Shown here in pieces: positions 7,416 to 16,792 of a stretch of DNA of 64,000 nt (within the stretch, counting starts at the first letter, position 1; each line of letters begins with the position of its first letter). A program made the translations under genes and the position numbers. The notes below the pieces were generated by a model, which made no database searches, was not told where the DNA came from, and saw only the letters and a program-made list of their open reading frames with translations. Origin of the DNA: Flavobacterium ammonificans. GTDB lineage: Bacteria; Bacteroidota; Bacteroidia; Flavobacteriales; Flavobacteriaceae. The DNA is taken from positions 310,001-374,000 of the forward strand of contig NZ_AP025183.1 in assembly GCF_020885975.1 (NCBI RefSeq), given 5' to 3'.

Positions 7416-8447
7416 ATGGATTTTTCTAAGTTATTGATAGATTGGTATTTACAAAATAAACGCGATTTACCATGGCGAAATACCACCAATCCATACCCGA
7501 TTTGGCTTTCAGAAATCATGTTACAACAGACGAGAGTAGCACAAGGAATGCCCTACTTTTTTTCATTTACAAATGCCTTTCCTACCGTTTTTGATTTAGC
7601 CAATGCTCACGAAGAACAAGTTTTAAAATTATGGCAAGGATTAGGCTATTATTCACGTGCCAGAAATTTACACCAAACCGCACAATATATTGCTAATGAA
7701 CTTGGAGGTATTTTTCCAAACAATTATAAAGACTTACTTCAATTAAAAGGAATTGGGGAGTACACCGCTGCAGCCATCGCATCATTTGCTTATAACGAAG
7801 TCGTTCCTGTAGTTGACGGAAACGTATTTCGGGTGCTGTCACGTTATTTTGATATTGAGACCGATATTGCTTCGGCTTCCGCTAAAAAGGAGTTCAGCGC
7901 AATAGCTCTCGAATTGATTCCGAAAGATAACCCAGCCTTATTCAATCAAGCTATAATGGAGTTTGGCGCTTTGCAATGTGTTCCAAAAAGTCCAAACTGC
8001 GAAGCTTGTATTTTTAACGAAAGTTGCGCTGCTTTGCAAAAAAAGAAAGTAGACCAACTTCCTGTAAAATTGAAAAAACTAAAAGTCAGAAACCGATACT
8101 TTAATTACCTCATCTTTTCTGACGAAGTTGAAAACACCATTATCCAAAAAAGAACAGATAAAGGTATTTGGCACAATTTATATGAATTCCCTTTAATCGA
8201 AACCGAAAAGGAAGAAGATTTCAACACTATATCTAAGCAAATTAAATCCGACTTTCAACATTGGAATATCATAAGTATAGGAGAAGAAAATCCAAAAAGC
8301 ATTATTCATAAACTTTCGCACCAACATTTACACATTAAATTTTGGAATGTGAAAATTACCGGAACTATTCCAAATGGTATTAATGCAACCGATTTAAAAA
8401 CGTTTCCTTTCCCTATAGTGCTTCACAATTTTATCGAAGCAAAATAA
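7416..8447 (+). CDS. mutY: A/G-specific adenine DNA glycosylase MutY
   Basis: Base-excision repair enzyme that removes adenine mispaired with 8-oxoguanine. The 343-residue protein has the catalytic Glu in LSEIMLQQTR (Glu33), the helix-hairpin-helix LKGIGEYTAAAI (110-121), the catalytic Asp in VVDGNVFRV (Asp134) and four cysteines for a 4Fe-4S cluster (Cys188, 195, 198, 204). The C-terminal third is the NUDIX-like MutT-homology domain that recognises 8-oxoG. It is the first gene of a mutY-ssb-gldD group. Confidence 0.96.
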   Translation: MDFSKLLIDWYLQNKRDLPWRNTTNPYPIWLSEIMLQQTRVAQGMPYFFSFTNAFPTVFDLANAHEEQVLKLWQGLGYYSRARNLHQTAQYIANELGGIFPNNYKDLLQLKGIGEYTAAAIASFAYNEVVPVVDGNVFRVLSRYFDIETDIASASAKKEFSAIALELIPKDNPALFNQAIMEFGALQCVPKSPNCEACIFNESCAALQKKKVDQLPVKLKKLKVRNRYFNYLIFSDEVENTIIQKRTDKGIWHNLYEFPLIETEKEEDFNTISKQIKSDFQHWNIISIGEENPKSIIHKLSHQHLHIKFWNVKITGTIPNGINATDLKTFPFPIVLHNFIEAK

Positions 8448-8478
8448 AAAATCCTATCTTTGATTCAAATACTATATT

Positions 8479-8892
8479 ATGAATGGGACAGTAAATAAAG
8501 TGATTCTTATCGGCTATCTTGGAGACGAGGTGAAATTGCATTATTTCGAAGGAGGTAATTGTATTGGCCGATTTCAATTGGCAACACACGAGGTATACAT
8601 TAATAAAACGACTAACGAAAAAATCACTTCTACAGAATGGCATACTATAGTGGTGCGTAATAAAGCCGCTGAATTATGCGAAAAATACCTTTCTAAAGGA
8701 GATAAAATTTATATAGAAGGACGCATCAAATCACGTCAATGGCAAGCCGAAGACGGAACTACAAAACACACTTCTGAAATTCAAGTAGTAGAATTTACTT
8801 TTCTGAATACAAAGAAAGATTCCGAGAACAATAAAACAACTCCTTCAGAACCTCAAAATACGAATTTACCAATTAACGATTTACCTTTTTAA
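8479..8892 (+). CDS. ssb: Single-stranded DNA-binding protein
   Basis: A 137-residue OB-fold protein that coats single-stranded DNA. The N-terminal OB domain (MNGTVNKVILIGYLGDEVKL onward, to about residue 110) is typical. It is followed by a short polar linker and the acidic tail ending NDLPF, which docks repair enzymes. The start is ATG at 8479, 31 bases after mutY. The gene is shorter than E. coli SSB mainly in the linker. The next gene, gldD, starts 24 bases after the stop. Confidence 0.93.
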   Translation: MNGTVNKVILIGYLGDEVKLHYFEGGNCIGRFQLATHEVYINKTTNEKITSTEWHTIVVRNKAAELCEKYLSKGDKIYIEGRIKSRQWQAEDGTTKHTSEIQVVEFTFLNTKKDSENNKTTPSEPQNTNLPINDLPF

Positions 8893-8916
8893 TTGTTAAA
8901 CACGCTCCACTTTGTT

Positions 8917-9477
8917 ATGTCAAAAAAAATAAATTCTTTTATACTTATTCTTGTAGCCTTGACTATCTCAAGCTGTAAAAAAGAAGTATTACCAAAACCT
9001 TCGAGTCATTTACGCTTAGATTACCCTGAAGCCAGCTATGCTCAATTTGAGAGCAATTGCCCGTTTACTTTCGAAATGAATAACGATGCCATCATCAAAG
9101 GCAATACAGATTGCGGATTTACAATTACTTATCCAAAGATGAAAGCCACCATTTATCTTACCCATAAAAGCGTCAATGGAAATATCAATAATTTACTGCG
9201 TGATGCGCAAAAATTAACCTTTGAACACGTAATCAAAGCGGATGATATTGTAGAACAACCCTATTTGAATTCCCAACAAAGAGTATTTGGAATGTTTTAC
9301 CAAGTTAATGGAAATGCGGCAACCAATTCACAGTTTTATGTCACCGACAGCACTAAAAACTTTGTTACTGGGTCTGTATACTTTTATGCTAAACCTAATT
9401 TCGATTCCATTATGCCAGCTGCTAGTTATATCAAAAATGATATGCAACGACTTATGGAAACTTTGAAATGGAAATAA
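8917..9477 (+). CDS. gldD: Gliding motility lipoprotein GldD
   Basis: A 186-residue lipoprotein with a signal peptide and lipobox near SSCKKE (Cys about residue 20). It matches GldD of the Bacteroidota gliding and type IX secretion machinery by its conserved start LRLDYPEASYAQFES and overall length. The ATG at 8917 (MSKKINSF) is chosen over an upstream TTG because it places the signal peptide correctly. As I recall the standard order in Flavobacteriia, gldE lies between ssb and gldD; here it does not. A strong terminator follows. Confidence 0.88.
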   Translation: MSKKINSFILILVALTISSCKKEVLPKPSSHLRLDYPEASYAQFESNCPFTFEMNNDAIIKGNTDCGFTITYPKMKATIYLTHKSVNGNINNLLRDAQKLTFEHVIKADDIVEQPYLNSQQRVFGMFYQVNGNAATNSQFYVTDSTKNFVTGSVYFYAKPNFDSIMPAASYIKNDMQRLMETLKWK

Positions 9478-9481
9478 CAAA

Positions 9482-9505
9482 AAAAGCATCCTTCCGGATG
9501 CTTTT
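9482..9505 (+). terminator. Bidirectional terminator between gldD and the HMA gene
   Basis: Perfect stem AAAAGCATCC (9482-9491) and GGATGCTTTT (9496-9505) with loop TTCC, placed between two convergent genes. Confidence 0.85.
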
Positions 9506-9525
9506 AATTTATTACTGTAATTCGT

Positions 9526-9903
9526 TTATGATTTTGGCAAAACTACTTTATACGTTTTCCCATCAGCAGTCGCTTCAACCACTTTAGTCAAATTGTCTTG
9601 ATTTTGGATTGTTTTATCAAAAATCACTGTTGCTTTTTTTGAATCAAAATCCACTGTTGCTTTTTGTACGCCTTCCATAGCGCCTAATTCTTCTTCAATC
9701 GTTTTGGCACAACCCATAGCGCAAGTCATACCTTCGATTTCAAAACTAGCAGTATGAACATTTTCAGCAGCAATTACTACTTCTTTTTTAGGTGCTCCCG
9801 CTTCTTTTTCAGCAGTCACTTCTTTTGTAGTGGCTTCTTTTTTGCATGATACTGTTAACAAACTAACGAATGCAAATGTCAATATTGTTTTTGTAAGTTT
9901 CAT
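9526..9903 (-). CDS. Heavy-metal-associated (HMA) domain lipoprotein
   Basis: A 125-residue exported protein. The signal peptide ends in a lipobox-like VSC followed by Lys-rich sequence, then an Ala/Glu/Lys linker (about 22-50), then an HMA fold. The metal site reads GMTCAMGC, so the two cysteines are three residues apart instead of the usual two. The ATG at 9903 (MKLTKTILTF) is preferred to one 42 bases upstream because it gives a clean signal peptide and a TAATTTTG promoter lies upstream of it. Probably binds copper or another soft metal in the periplasm; no partner pump is adjacent. Confidence 0.8.
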   Translation of the reverse strand: MKLTKTILTFAFVSLLTVSCKKEATTKEVTAEKEAGAPKKEVVIAAENVHTASFEIEGMTCAMGCAKTIEEELGAMEGVQKATVDFDSKKATVIFDKTIQNQDNLTKVVEATADGKTYKVVLPKS

Positions 9904-9932
9904 ATACTGTAAATTTATTTTTTTGATAATTA

Positions 9933-9940
9933 CAAAATTA
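9933..9940 (-). promoter_or_regulatory. -7 promoter element for the HMA lipoprotein
   Basis: TAATTTTG on the minus strand, 29 bases before the chosen ATG. Confidence 0.55.
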
Positions 9941-9998
9941 ATCAAAAAAAGGCGGTCAATTTCAAAAATTAGTAGAATTTTGAGCCAAAATTTAATTT

Positions 9999-10865
9999 AT
10001 GGAATCCAAACAACTTAAATGGGTACTTCTTTCTATTCTTTCTTTAATTTGGGGGAGTTCGTTTATTCTAATTAAGAAAGGCCTAATCGGTTTAACACCA
10101 ATACAATTAGGTTCGTTACGAATCATTTTTGCCGGACTTTTTTTGATACTAGTTGGATTCAAAAGCCTATCTAAAATAAGCTTTCAACAATGGAAGTTTA
10201 TTGCACTCACAGCGCTTTTTGGAACATTTATTCCTGCTTACCTTTTTGCAATAGCACAAACCGAAATCGATAGTTCCGTAAGCTCAATATTAAATTCGCT
10301 TACCCCTTTAAACACTTTAGTCATAGGAAGCCTTGCCTTTGGATTGCAATTTAGACGCAATCAAATTATTGGTGTAATCATAGGTTTAATTGGAAGTGCC
10401 TTACTGATCTTGAATGGCGCAATGAACCATCCTGAGCAAAACTACTATTATGCCCTTTTAGTTATTATTGCCTCAGTATGTTATGCCACAAATGTGAATT
10501 TAGTTAAAAAACATTTGTCTGGAATGGCACCATTGAGTATCACAACTGGTAATTTTTTGGTTATGCTATTGCCTGCTACTTTGATCTTATACTTTACCGA
10601 CTTCTTAGATGTTGTAAGTATGCCTCAAGTTCAACATTCAATGCTATTTATTGTAATCTTAGGCGTAATTGGAACTGGAATTGCCAATATTATCTTCTTT
10701 AAATTGATTCAATTGTCTTCTCCTGTTTTTGCTACTTCGGTTACCTACTTAATTCCAATTGTTGCTTTCTTCTGGGGATTGTTAGACAACGAAATGCTAA
10801 CCCCTATCCAATTTATTGGCGCATTTATTATACTAATAGGAGTCTATCTATCTGCTAAAAAATAA
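9999..10865 (+). CDS. EamA/DMT family permease
   Basis: A 288-residue membrane protein with about ten predicted hydrophobic segments arranged as two EamA repeats. The first begins WVLLSILSLIWGSSFILIKKGL and the second around YYALLVIIASVCYATNVNLVKKH. This is the drug/metabolite transporter superfamily; the substrate cannot be told from sequence. It is flanked by convergent genes on both sides, so it is a single-gene unit. Confidence 0.85.
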   Translation: MESKQLKWVLLSILSLIWGSSFILIKKGLIGLTPIQLGSLRIIFAGLFLILVGFKSLSKISFQQWKFIALTALFGTFIPAYLFAIAQTEIDSSVSSILNSLTPLNTLVIGSLAFGLQFRRNQIIGVIIGLIGSALLILNGAMNHPEQNYYYALLVIIASVCYATNVNLVKKHLSGMAPLSITTGNFLVMLLPATLILYFTDFLDVVSMPQVQHSMLFIVILGVIGTGIANIIFFKLIQLSSPVFATSVTYLIPIVAFFWGLLDNEMLTPIQFIGAFIILIGVYLSAKK

Positions 10866-10866
10866 A

Positions 10867-10892
10867 AAAGGCGGTCTTTTCAGACCGCCTTT
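10867..10892 (+). terminator. Bidirectional terminator between EamA and M16 genes
   Basis: Perfect stem AAAGGCGGTCT (10867-10877) and AGACCGCCTTT (10882-10892), loop TTTC, between convergent genes. Confidence 0.85.
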
Positions 10893-10912
10893 AAAAGTTT
10901 TATTAGTAGTTA

Positions 10913-12961
10913 TTATTTAAAATCAGCATCAGAGACACCTTCGTTAATCTTCACATCAGTCATTTTTATATTTAATTCAAAACCTACATTTTGAACTAAG
11001 TTAAATGGCACTTTAACCCCTTTTACTTCACGATAATCTAAATAAGAATTGGTTTTATTCATCGTTTGTCCTCCTTGTTCCATTGTGATTAAATCCCCAA
11101 TTTTCAATCCAGATTTAACATCATAATACAAAGTGGTATTTCCGTTTTTCAAAGCATAAACTTCTGTTCCGTTGACCATCTCAATTCCAGTCAAAGTTAC
11201 TTCTGGTTTTTTCAATAGATTCAATTCTTCAATTGGAGTAGCAGCTGCTTTCATCTCTTCTAAATCTTTCCCTGTCAAGTCCATTCTTTGGCCTTGTTGA
11301 ATTACAAAACCTCCTTTTTCATTAACTACTTGTTTCATAATACTCATTCCACCCATAGCCAACTCAACCACTAATTTACCTTTTACGTCAATCTTAGAAT
11401 TGAAACTCAAAGGTGCAGGAGCTTGTGGTATAGATGTAGATCCAGTCATTGCAATTGTTTTAACTGCAAGTGCCGCTTTTTCTCCACCAATAGCTTTGAT
11501 GTAATTGTCCAAAACTGTTTTAGCAGTCATTCCTTTAGGAACTTCTTTTTTGAAAACGGGTTTTTCAACAGGATGGCCATATTTATCAAAAAACAAAATT
11601 GGAATTTTTAATTTTTCTAGTGCCGGAACTACATCAGCTCCTTTTCCTACAATTAGAATACGACTATTGTCAGCCATAAAATACTTATTGGCCACACGCA
11701 TAACATCGTCAGCAGTTACCGCATTGATGTTTTTAATATAGTTCTCGTAAAAATCAGCTGGTAAATTTTGTGTTTGAATACGTAAAGCGTAACCCGCAAT
11801 AGTTTGAGGTTTTTCAATTTGCATTACAAAACGTCCTATATAACCCGCTTTAACGCTTGCTAACATTTCATCAGTAACTTTTTCAGTTCTAATCTTTTTG
11901 TATTCTTTAAAGATTTCAACTACCGTACTGTCTGTAACTGCATTTCGAACTTGAGTAGACGCTTCAAATTTTGTAATACGTTTTTCGCCACGAATACTAG
12001 ATCTTGCACCATAAGTCCATCCGTGTGCTTCTCTTAAATTCATATTCAAATAACTATTGAAGTCTCCTCCTAAGATTTGGTTAGCCACCAAAGCTGGAAA
12101 ATAATCTGGATCGGTCATCTTTAAATTAACCAAGTTTACTACAGCTACTTCTGACTGAACCGCATTTGGCATGTCCACGAAATTAATTTGTGAAAAAGCA
12201 ACGTCTTTTGGCTCCGGATAAGTCTGAACTGGAGCCGAAGCTTTTTTCCATGAACCAAATAACTTTTCTACTGCTTTTTTAGTTTCTGCAAATTTAACAT
12301 CACCTACAATGATTAAGTAGGCATTTTCTGGAACAAAATACGAGTTATAGTTGGCTTGAACATCTGCTAAAGTAACATTATTGATGGTGGCTTCGCTAAC
12401 ATATTCTCCGTTTGGATGCTCTTTTCCGAAAGTTAAAAAATCATTAACTCGAGCTGCAACATCCGGCACACTTTTCTCTCCTGCTTTTAATCCTTCAATG
12501 ATTTTGGCTTTTTCTTTGTCAAATTCTTCTTGGGTAAAGTTTGGGTTTAAAGCTCCGTCTGCCATTAATTCTAAAACACGAGCTGCATATTTAGACAAAG
12601 CGTTTGCAGAAGCTCCGTTGGAACTAAAGTTAACACTTGCTCCCATAAAATCGATTTCTTCATTGAAAGCGGTTTTAGAGATTTTTTTGGTGCCGTTTCC
12701 AATTATACTACTCGTCAAATCAGACACTCCTTTTTTAGCACCTTCTGCATAGGGTGCGTTATCTAAAGTAAGTGTAAATGAAACTCTAGGTAATTTATGA
12801 TTTTCAACCACCATTACTTTCAACCCATTTTTTAATTGGAACGACTCTGGCTTCCCTATTTTAATAGTTGGGGCGGGTCCTGATTTGGGTTGAGGAATGA
12901 TTTGTCCTTGCATTATCGCTGATATAAATAAGCTTGATAAAATTATAATTGATTTTTTCAT
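10913..12961 (-). CDS. M16-family peptidase-like subunit with extra C-terminal domain
   Basis: A 682-residue exported protein (signal peptide to about residue 19). Residues about 35-450 are two M16 (insulinase/mitochondrial-processing-like) repeats, but the zinc motif HxxEH is missing: the equivalent stretch reads GVSDLTSSIIGNG. It therefore looks like the non-catalytic partner. From about 475 (KTVLDNYIKAIGGEKA) a further domain resembles the LolA/outer-membrane lipoprotein-sorting fold found in many Bacteroidota proteins. It lies eight bases after the catalytic M16 gene, so the two form an operon and probably a periplasmic heterodimer. Confidence 0.85.
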   Translation of the reverse strand: MKKSIIILSSLFISAIMQGQIIPQPKSGPAPTIKIGKPESFQLKNGLKVMVVENHKLPRVSFTLTLDNAPYAEGAKKGVSDLTSSIIGNGTKKISKTAFNEEIDFMGASVNFSSNGASANALSKYAARVLELMADGALNPNFTQEEFDKEKAKIIEGLKAGEKSVPDVAARVNDFLTFGKEHPNGEYVSEATINNVTLADVQANYNSYFVPENAYLIIVGDVKFAETKKAVEKLFGSWKKASAPVQTYPEPKDVAFSQINFVDMPNAVQSEVAVVNLVNLKMTDPDYFPALVANQILGGDFNSYLNMNLREAHGWTYGARSSIRGEKRITKFEASTQVRNAVTDSTVVEIFKEYKKIRTEKVTDEMLASVKAGYIGRFVMQIEKPQTIAGYALRIQTQNLPADFYENYIKNINAVTADDVMRVANKYFMADNSRILIVGKGADVVPALEKLKIPILFFDKYGHPVEKPVFKKEVPKGMTAKTVLDNYIKAIGGEKAALAVKTIAMTGSTSIPQAPAPLSFNSKIDVKGKLVVELAMGGMSIMKQVVNEKGGFVIQQGQRMDLTGKDLEEMKAAATPIEELNLLKKPEVTLTGIEMVNGTEVYALKNGNTTLYYDVKSGLKIGDLITMEQGGQTMNKTNSYLDYREVKGVKVPFNLVQNVGFELNIKMTDVKINEGVSDADFK

Positions 12962-12969
12962 GATGTATC

Positions 12970-14295
12970 TTAGTTTTGGGATTTATCTTTCACTGGAACA
13001 TAATCCAACACCATTCTTTGGTTTGGATTTAAATACTTCTTTGCTACATCCCTAATTTCTTCACGAGTAATAGAATGATACATATCAATTTCAGTATTAA
13101 TTAAATTCACATCTCCATACAACATATAATAGGTTGCCAAATTACTAGCAATTCCCTCAATAGTTGAATTACTATTCACGTATTGATTGTCAAATTGATT
13201 TTGTAATTTTTGTAAATCTTTCTCAGAAATTAACTCCGTTTGAAGTTTTACTATTTCTTCGTCTATTTCAGCCAACAGATTAGCCGCAGTAAATGGCGAT
13301 TGAGGTAAACCATATAATATGTATGTTCCATAATCTTCTTGACTATAATTGAAAGCCCCTATTTGTAGGGCCATTTTTTTGTCATCTACAATCTTTTTGT
13401 ACATTCTAGAACTTTTTCCGTCACTCAAAATAGACGAAATCATATCCAATACTCTAGCTTCACGAGTTTTCATAGATGGTGTTCTGTATGCAGTTACCAC
13501 CATTGGCAATTGAATGTTTGGATCCTCAAAATTAGCTTTGATCGTTTCGGTAATTGGTGCCTCTTCAAAAGTGGCACGTTTAATTGGTGTTCCTTTTGGA
13601 ATTACCCCAAAATATTTTTGAATCCATTCTTTCGCTTGTTCTGGTTTGAAATCTCCAGCAACAACTAAAACCGCATTGTTTGGAATGTAGAATTTTTTAT
13701 TAAACGCTTGGAATTCCTCTAGCTTAGCTGCGTCTAAATGTTCCATAGAACCAATAGTAGTCCATCGGTACGGATGGTTTTTAAACATATTCTTTTTCAC
13801 TTGCGGAATCAATTGACCATACGGACTATTGTCATAACGCAATCTTTTCTCTTCCTTAACCACCTCATTTTGAGTATCAACTCCTATTTGATTGATTACT
13901 GGATGCAACAAACGCTCTGCTTCCATCCATAAACCTAACTCTAAATTATTTGAAGGGAAAACCTCGTAATAATAGGTTCTGTCTTCAGTAGTATTAGCAT
14001 TATTTACACCACCATTACTGGTAACAATTTTAAACCACTCGCCACGTTTAATGTTTTCAGTTCCTTCAAACAACAAATGTTCAAAAAAGTGTGCAAAACC
14101 AGTGCGATCTGGTTGTTCGTCTTTAGCACCTACGTGGTACATTACCGAAGTAACCACCGTCGGAGCCGAAGGATCGTTGTGCAAAATTACGTGCAATCCA
14201 TTGTCTAAGTTGTACTCTTCAAAAGCAACTTTCTGAGCAGAAGCAACTCCTCCAAGCATCAATGCAGCACTCAACATCATGATAGATTTTTTCAT
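12970..14295 (-). CDS. Zinc protease, M16 family (catalytic subunit)
   Basis: A 441-residue periplasmic metalloprotease with a signal peptide (to about residue 20). The inverted zinc motif is HFFEH (His69, Glu72, His73), with the distal acidic cluster NEVVKEEKRLR (about 143-153) supplying the third ligand. The C-terminal repeat is the usual structural half. It is the upstream gene of a two-gene operon with an M16-like partner lacking zinc residues. Such pairs degrade or process exported peptides; the actual substrate is unknown. Confidence 0.9.
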   Translation of the reverse strand: MKKSIMMLSAALMLGGVASAQKVAFEEYNLDNGLHVILHNDPSAPTVVTSVMYHVGAKDEQPDRTGFAHFFEHLLFEGTENIKRGEWFKIVTSNGGVNNANTTEDRTYYYEVFPSNNLELGLWMEAERLLHPVINQIGVDTQNEVVKEEKRLRYDNSPYGQLIPQVKKNMFKNHPYRWTTIGSMEHLDAAKLEEFQAFNKKFYIPNNAVLVVAGDFKPEQAKEWIQKYFGVIPKGTPIKRATFEEAPITETIKANFEDPNIQLPMVVTAYRTPSMKTREARVLDMISSILSDGKSSRMYKKIVDDKKMALQIGAFNYSQEDYGTYILYGLPQSPFTAANLLAEIDEEIVKLQTELISEKDLQKLQNQFDNQYVNSNSTIEGIASNLATYYMLYGDVNLINTEIDMYHSITREEIRDVAKKYLNPNQRMVLDYVPVKDKSQN

Positions 14296-14380
14296 AAAGA
14301 TTAATAATTTTAAGTTAGATTTAGGTTTTAATACTCCTAAGGAATTCTAATTAGATACTCCCAAGAAACTATTGTTACAT

Positions 14381-14388
14381 CAAAAATA
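14381..14388 (-). promoter_or_regulatory. -7 promoter element for the M16 operon
   Basis: TATTTTTG on the minus strand, 85 bases before the M16 start, which implies a leader of about 80 bases. Confidence 0.45.
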
Positions 14389-14489
14389 GTTTTTTTTATT
14401 TAGTATTTCTAAAACTCAACCATTTTGATAAATAATTAACATCCGTTTTTTAGCAAATACAGGATGCAAAAACTTTTTATTCAGAGAGA

Positions 14490-14519
14490 TTGCACAGTAA
14501 ATTATTAATTGTATATTTG
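14490..14519 (+). promoter_or_regulatory. Promoter of rplU-rpmA (-33 and -7)
   Basis: TTG at 14490-14492 and TATATTTG at 14512-14519 with a 19-base spacer, a full match to the Bacteroidota primary-sigma consensus, 30 bases before rplU. Confidence 0.8.
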
Positions 14520-14549
14520 CAACCTTAAAATTAATAAAAACAATTTCGT

Positions 14550-14993
14550 ATGTATGCAATCGTAGAGATAGCAGGGCAACAATTCAAAGTAAGCAAAGAC
14601 TTAAAGGTTTATGTTCACCGTTTGGCTAACGAAGAAGGTTCAAAAGTTTCTTTTGACAAAGTTCTTTTAGTAGATGACAAAGGTAATGTAACTTTAGGCG
14701 CCCCAGCTATAGAAGGTGCTTCTGTAGAAGCTAAAGTGTTACAACACTTAAAAGGAGACAAAGTTATCATTTTCAAAAAGAAAAGAAGAAAAGGGTACAA
14801 AAAGAGAAACGGTCACAGACAATATCTTACTCAAATTGTAATTGAAGGTATTACAGTAGGTGGAGCTAAAAAAGCTGCAGCACCTAAAAAAGAAAAAGTA
14901 GTAGCTGAAGCGCCAGCAACTGAGGAAGCTAAACCAGCTCCAAAAGCTAAAAAGGCAGCTCCAAAAGCTAAAAAAGAAGATACTAAAGAATAA
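14550..14993 (+). CDS. rplU: 50S ribosomal protein L21 (bL21), C-terminally extended
   Basis: The first ~103 residues are a standard L21 with the basic motif KKKRRKGYKKRNGHRQ at about 75-90. After that comes a tail of about 40 residues of Ala, Lys, Pro and Glu, with the unit PKAKK repeated. This low-complexity extension is common in Bacteroidota L21 and is likely flexible and solvent-exposed. The gene is followed 25 bases later by rpmA, as in most bacteria. Confidence 0.96.
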   Translation: MYAIVEIAGQQFKVSKDLKVYVHRLANEEGSKVSFDKVLLVDDKGNVTLGAPAIEGASVEAKVLQHLKGDKVIIFKKKRRKGYKKRNGHRQYLTQIVIEGITVGGAKKAAAPKKEKVVAEAPATEEAKPAPKAKKAAPKAKKEDTKE

Positions 14994-15018
14994 TTAACAA
15001 TATTAAAACCAATACGTC

Positions 15019-15279
15019 ATGGCTCATAAGAAAGGTGTCGGTAGTTCGAAGAATGGTAGAGAATCAGAATCAAAACGTTTAGGCGTTAAGATTTTTGGTG
15101 GTCAAGCTGCTATTGCTGGAAACATCATCGTAAGACAAAGAGGTTCTAAACACAATCCAGGTGAAAATGTTTACATCAGTAAAGATCACACACTACACGC
15201 AAGAGTAGATGGAGTTGTTAAGTTCCAAAAGAAAAGAGATAACAAATCATACGTTTCTATCCTTCCATTCGAAGCATAA
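15019..15279 (+). CDS. rpmA: 50S ribosomal protein L27 (bL27)
   Basis: An 86-residue protein beginning [16 protein letters not shown], the conserved N-terminus that reaches the peptidyl-transferase centre, and containing [21 protein letters not shown]. No N-terminal cleavage extension of the Firmicutes type is present. Second gene of the rplU operon, ended by a strong terminator. Confidence 0.97.
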   Translation: MAHKKGVGSSKNGRESESKRLGVKIFGGQAAIAGNIIVRQRGSKHNPGENVYISKDHTLHARVDGVVKFQKKRDNKSYVSILPFEA

Positions 15280-15304
15280 TCTGTACGATTTTATAGATCA
15301 TTAA

Positions 15305-15332
15305 AAAACCTGTTTCTCACGAAACAGGTTTT
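15305..15332 (+). terminator. Terminator of rplU-rpmA
   Basis: Perfect 12-bp stem AAAACCTGTTTC (15305-15316) and GAAACAGGTTTT (15321-15332), followed by T residues. Confidence 0.9.
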
Positions 15333-15363
15333 TTTGTTTAAAATTAATACAGTGTCAAAAATA

Positions 15364-15393
15364 AAAAACCCTCACATTGCTGTAAGGGTTTTT
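15364..15393 (-). terminator. Terminator of ahcY
   Basis: Stem AAAAACCCT (15364-15372) and AGGGTTTTT (15385-15393), about 40 bases past the ahcY stop on the minus strand. Confidence 0.7.
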
Positions 15394-15435
15394 CAATCTA
15401 AAAATCTAACTTTATAAAAAGTCTAAGCCGTCTGA

Positions 15436-16752
15436 CTAATATCTATAGTATTCTGGTTTGAATGGTCCTTGAACCTCCACACCAATGTAGGCTGCTTGCT
15501 CTGGACGCAATGTCTCTAATTCCACACCCAATTTAGCCAAGTGTAAAGCCGCTACTTTTTCATCCAAGTGTTTTGGCAACATATACACTTCATTTTTGTA
15601 ATTAGCACTGTTTTTCCACAATTCGATTTGTGCCAAAGTCTGGTTGGTAAATGAGTTACTCATCACAAAACTTGGGTGACCTGTAGCACAACCTAAGTTT
15701 ACCAAACGACCTTCAGCCAAGATGATAATATCTTTTCCGTTTACGTTGTAGATATCTACTTGAGGTTTTACTTCGTTTTTAGTATGACCAAAGTTTTTGT
15801 TCAACCAAGCCATATCAATTTCGTTATCAAAGTGTCCGATGTTACACACAATCGTTTTGTCTTTCATTTGTTCGAAGTGAGATCCTAACACAATATCTTT
15901 ATTTCCAGTAGTAGTAATAATGATATCAGCAGTACCAATAACTGTATTTAATTTCTTTACTTCAAAACCGTCCATTGCTGCTTGTAAAGCACAAATTGGA
16001 TCGATTTCAGTAACCGTTACAATAGAACCCGCACCTCTAAAAGAAGCCGCTGTTCCTTTTCCTACGTCACCGTATCCACAAACAATTACTCTTTTTCCAG
16101 CCAACATAATATCGGTTGCTCTTCTAACTGCATCAACAGCTGATTCTTTACAACCGTATTTGTTGTCAAATTTAGATTTAGTAACCGAGTCATTTACGTT
16201 AATAGCTGGCATTGGTAATGTTCCAGCTTTTACTCTTTCGTATAATCTGTGTACACCAGTTGTAGTTTCTTCAGACAATCCTTTGATTCCTTCAACTAAA
16301 TGAGGGTAACGATCAATAACCATATTAGTCAAATCTCCACCATCATCCAAAATCATATTCAATGGTTTTCTATCTTCTCCAAAGAATAAAGTTTGTTCGA
16401 TACACCAGTCAAAATCCTCTTCGTTCAAACCTTTCCAAGCATATACTTGAATTCCAGCAGCAGCAATAGCAGCGGCAGCCTGATCTTGAGTAGAGAAAAT
16501 ATTACAAGAAGACCAAGTTACCTCAGCTCCCAAAGCAATTAAAGTTTCAATCAAAACCGCAGTTTGTATCGTCATGTGTAAACATCCAGCAATACGAGCC
16601 CCTTTTAACGGTTGTTCGGCTGCATATTCTGCACGAAGTGCCATTAATCCCGGCATTTCAGCTTCTGCTAATTCAATTTCTTTTCTTCCCCAAGCCGCTA
16701 GAGAAATGTCTTTTACTTTGTAAGCCACATAAGGCATCGTTGCTGTACTCAT
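15436..16752 (-). CDS. ahcY: Adenosylhomocysteinase
   Basis: Hydrolyses S-adenosylhomocysteine to adenosine and homocysteine, relieving product inhibition of methyltransferases. The 438-residue protein has the N-terminal substrate domain ([32 protein letters not shown]), the NAD-binding stretch [19 protein letters not shown] and the C-terminal KPEYYRY that reaches the neighbouring subunit. Length fits the family. No SAH riboswitch is visible; a TAATTTTG promoter lies about 33 bases upstream. Single-gene unit. Confidence 0.97.
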   Translation of the reverse strand: MSTATMPYVAYKVKDISLAAWGRKEIELAEAEMPGLMALRAEYAAEQPLKGARIAGCLHMTIQTAVLIETLIALGAEVTWSSCNIFSTQDQAAAAIAAAGIQVYAWKGLNEEDFDWCIEQTLFFGEDRKPLNMILDDGGDLTNMVIDRYPHLVEGIKGLSEETTTGVHRLYERVKAGTLPMPAINVNDSVTKSKFDNKYGCKESAVDAVRRATDIMLAGKRVIVCGYGDVGKGTAASFRGAGSIVTVTEIDPICALQAAMDGFEVKKLNTVIGTADIIITTTGNKDIVLGSHFEQMKDKTIVCNIGHFDNEIDMAWLNKNFGHTKNEVKPQVDIYNVNGKDIIILAEGRLVNLGCATGHPSFVMSNSFTNQTLAQIELWKNSANYKNEVYMLPKHLDEKVAALHLAKLGVELETLRPEQAAYIGVEVQGPFKPEYYRY

Positions 16753-16784
16753 TTATAGTATATTTGTTATTGTAAAAATTTTTG

Positions 16785-16792
16785 CAAAATTA
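16785..16792 (-). promoter_or_regulatory. -7 promoter element for ahcY
   Basis: TAATTTTG on the minus strand, about 32 bases before the ahcY ATG. Confidence 0.6.

Noticed and set aside
15920..16303. 127-codon open frame antisense to ahcY
   Set aside because: Fully inside a strongly conserved gene on the other strand; composition is low-complexity and unlike a protein family.
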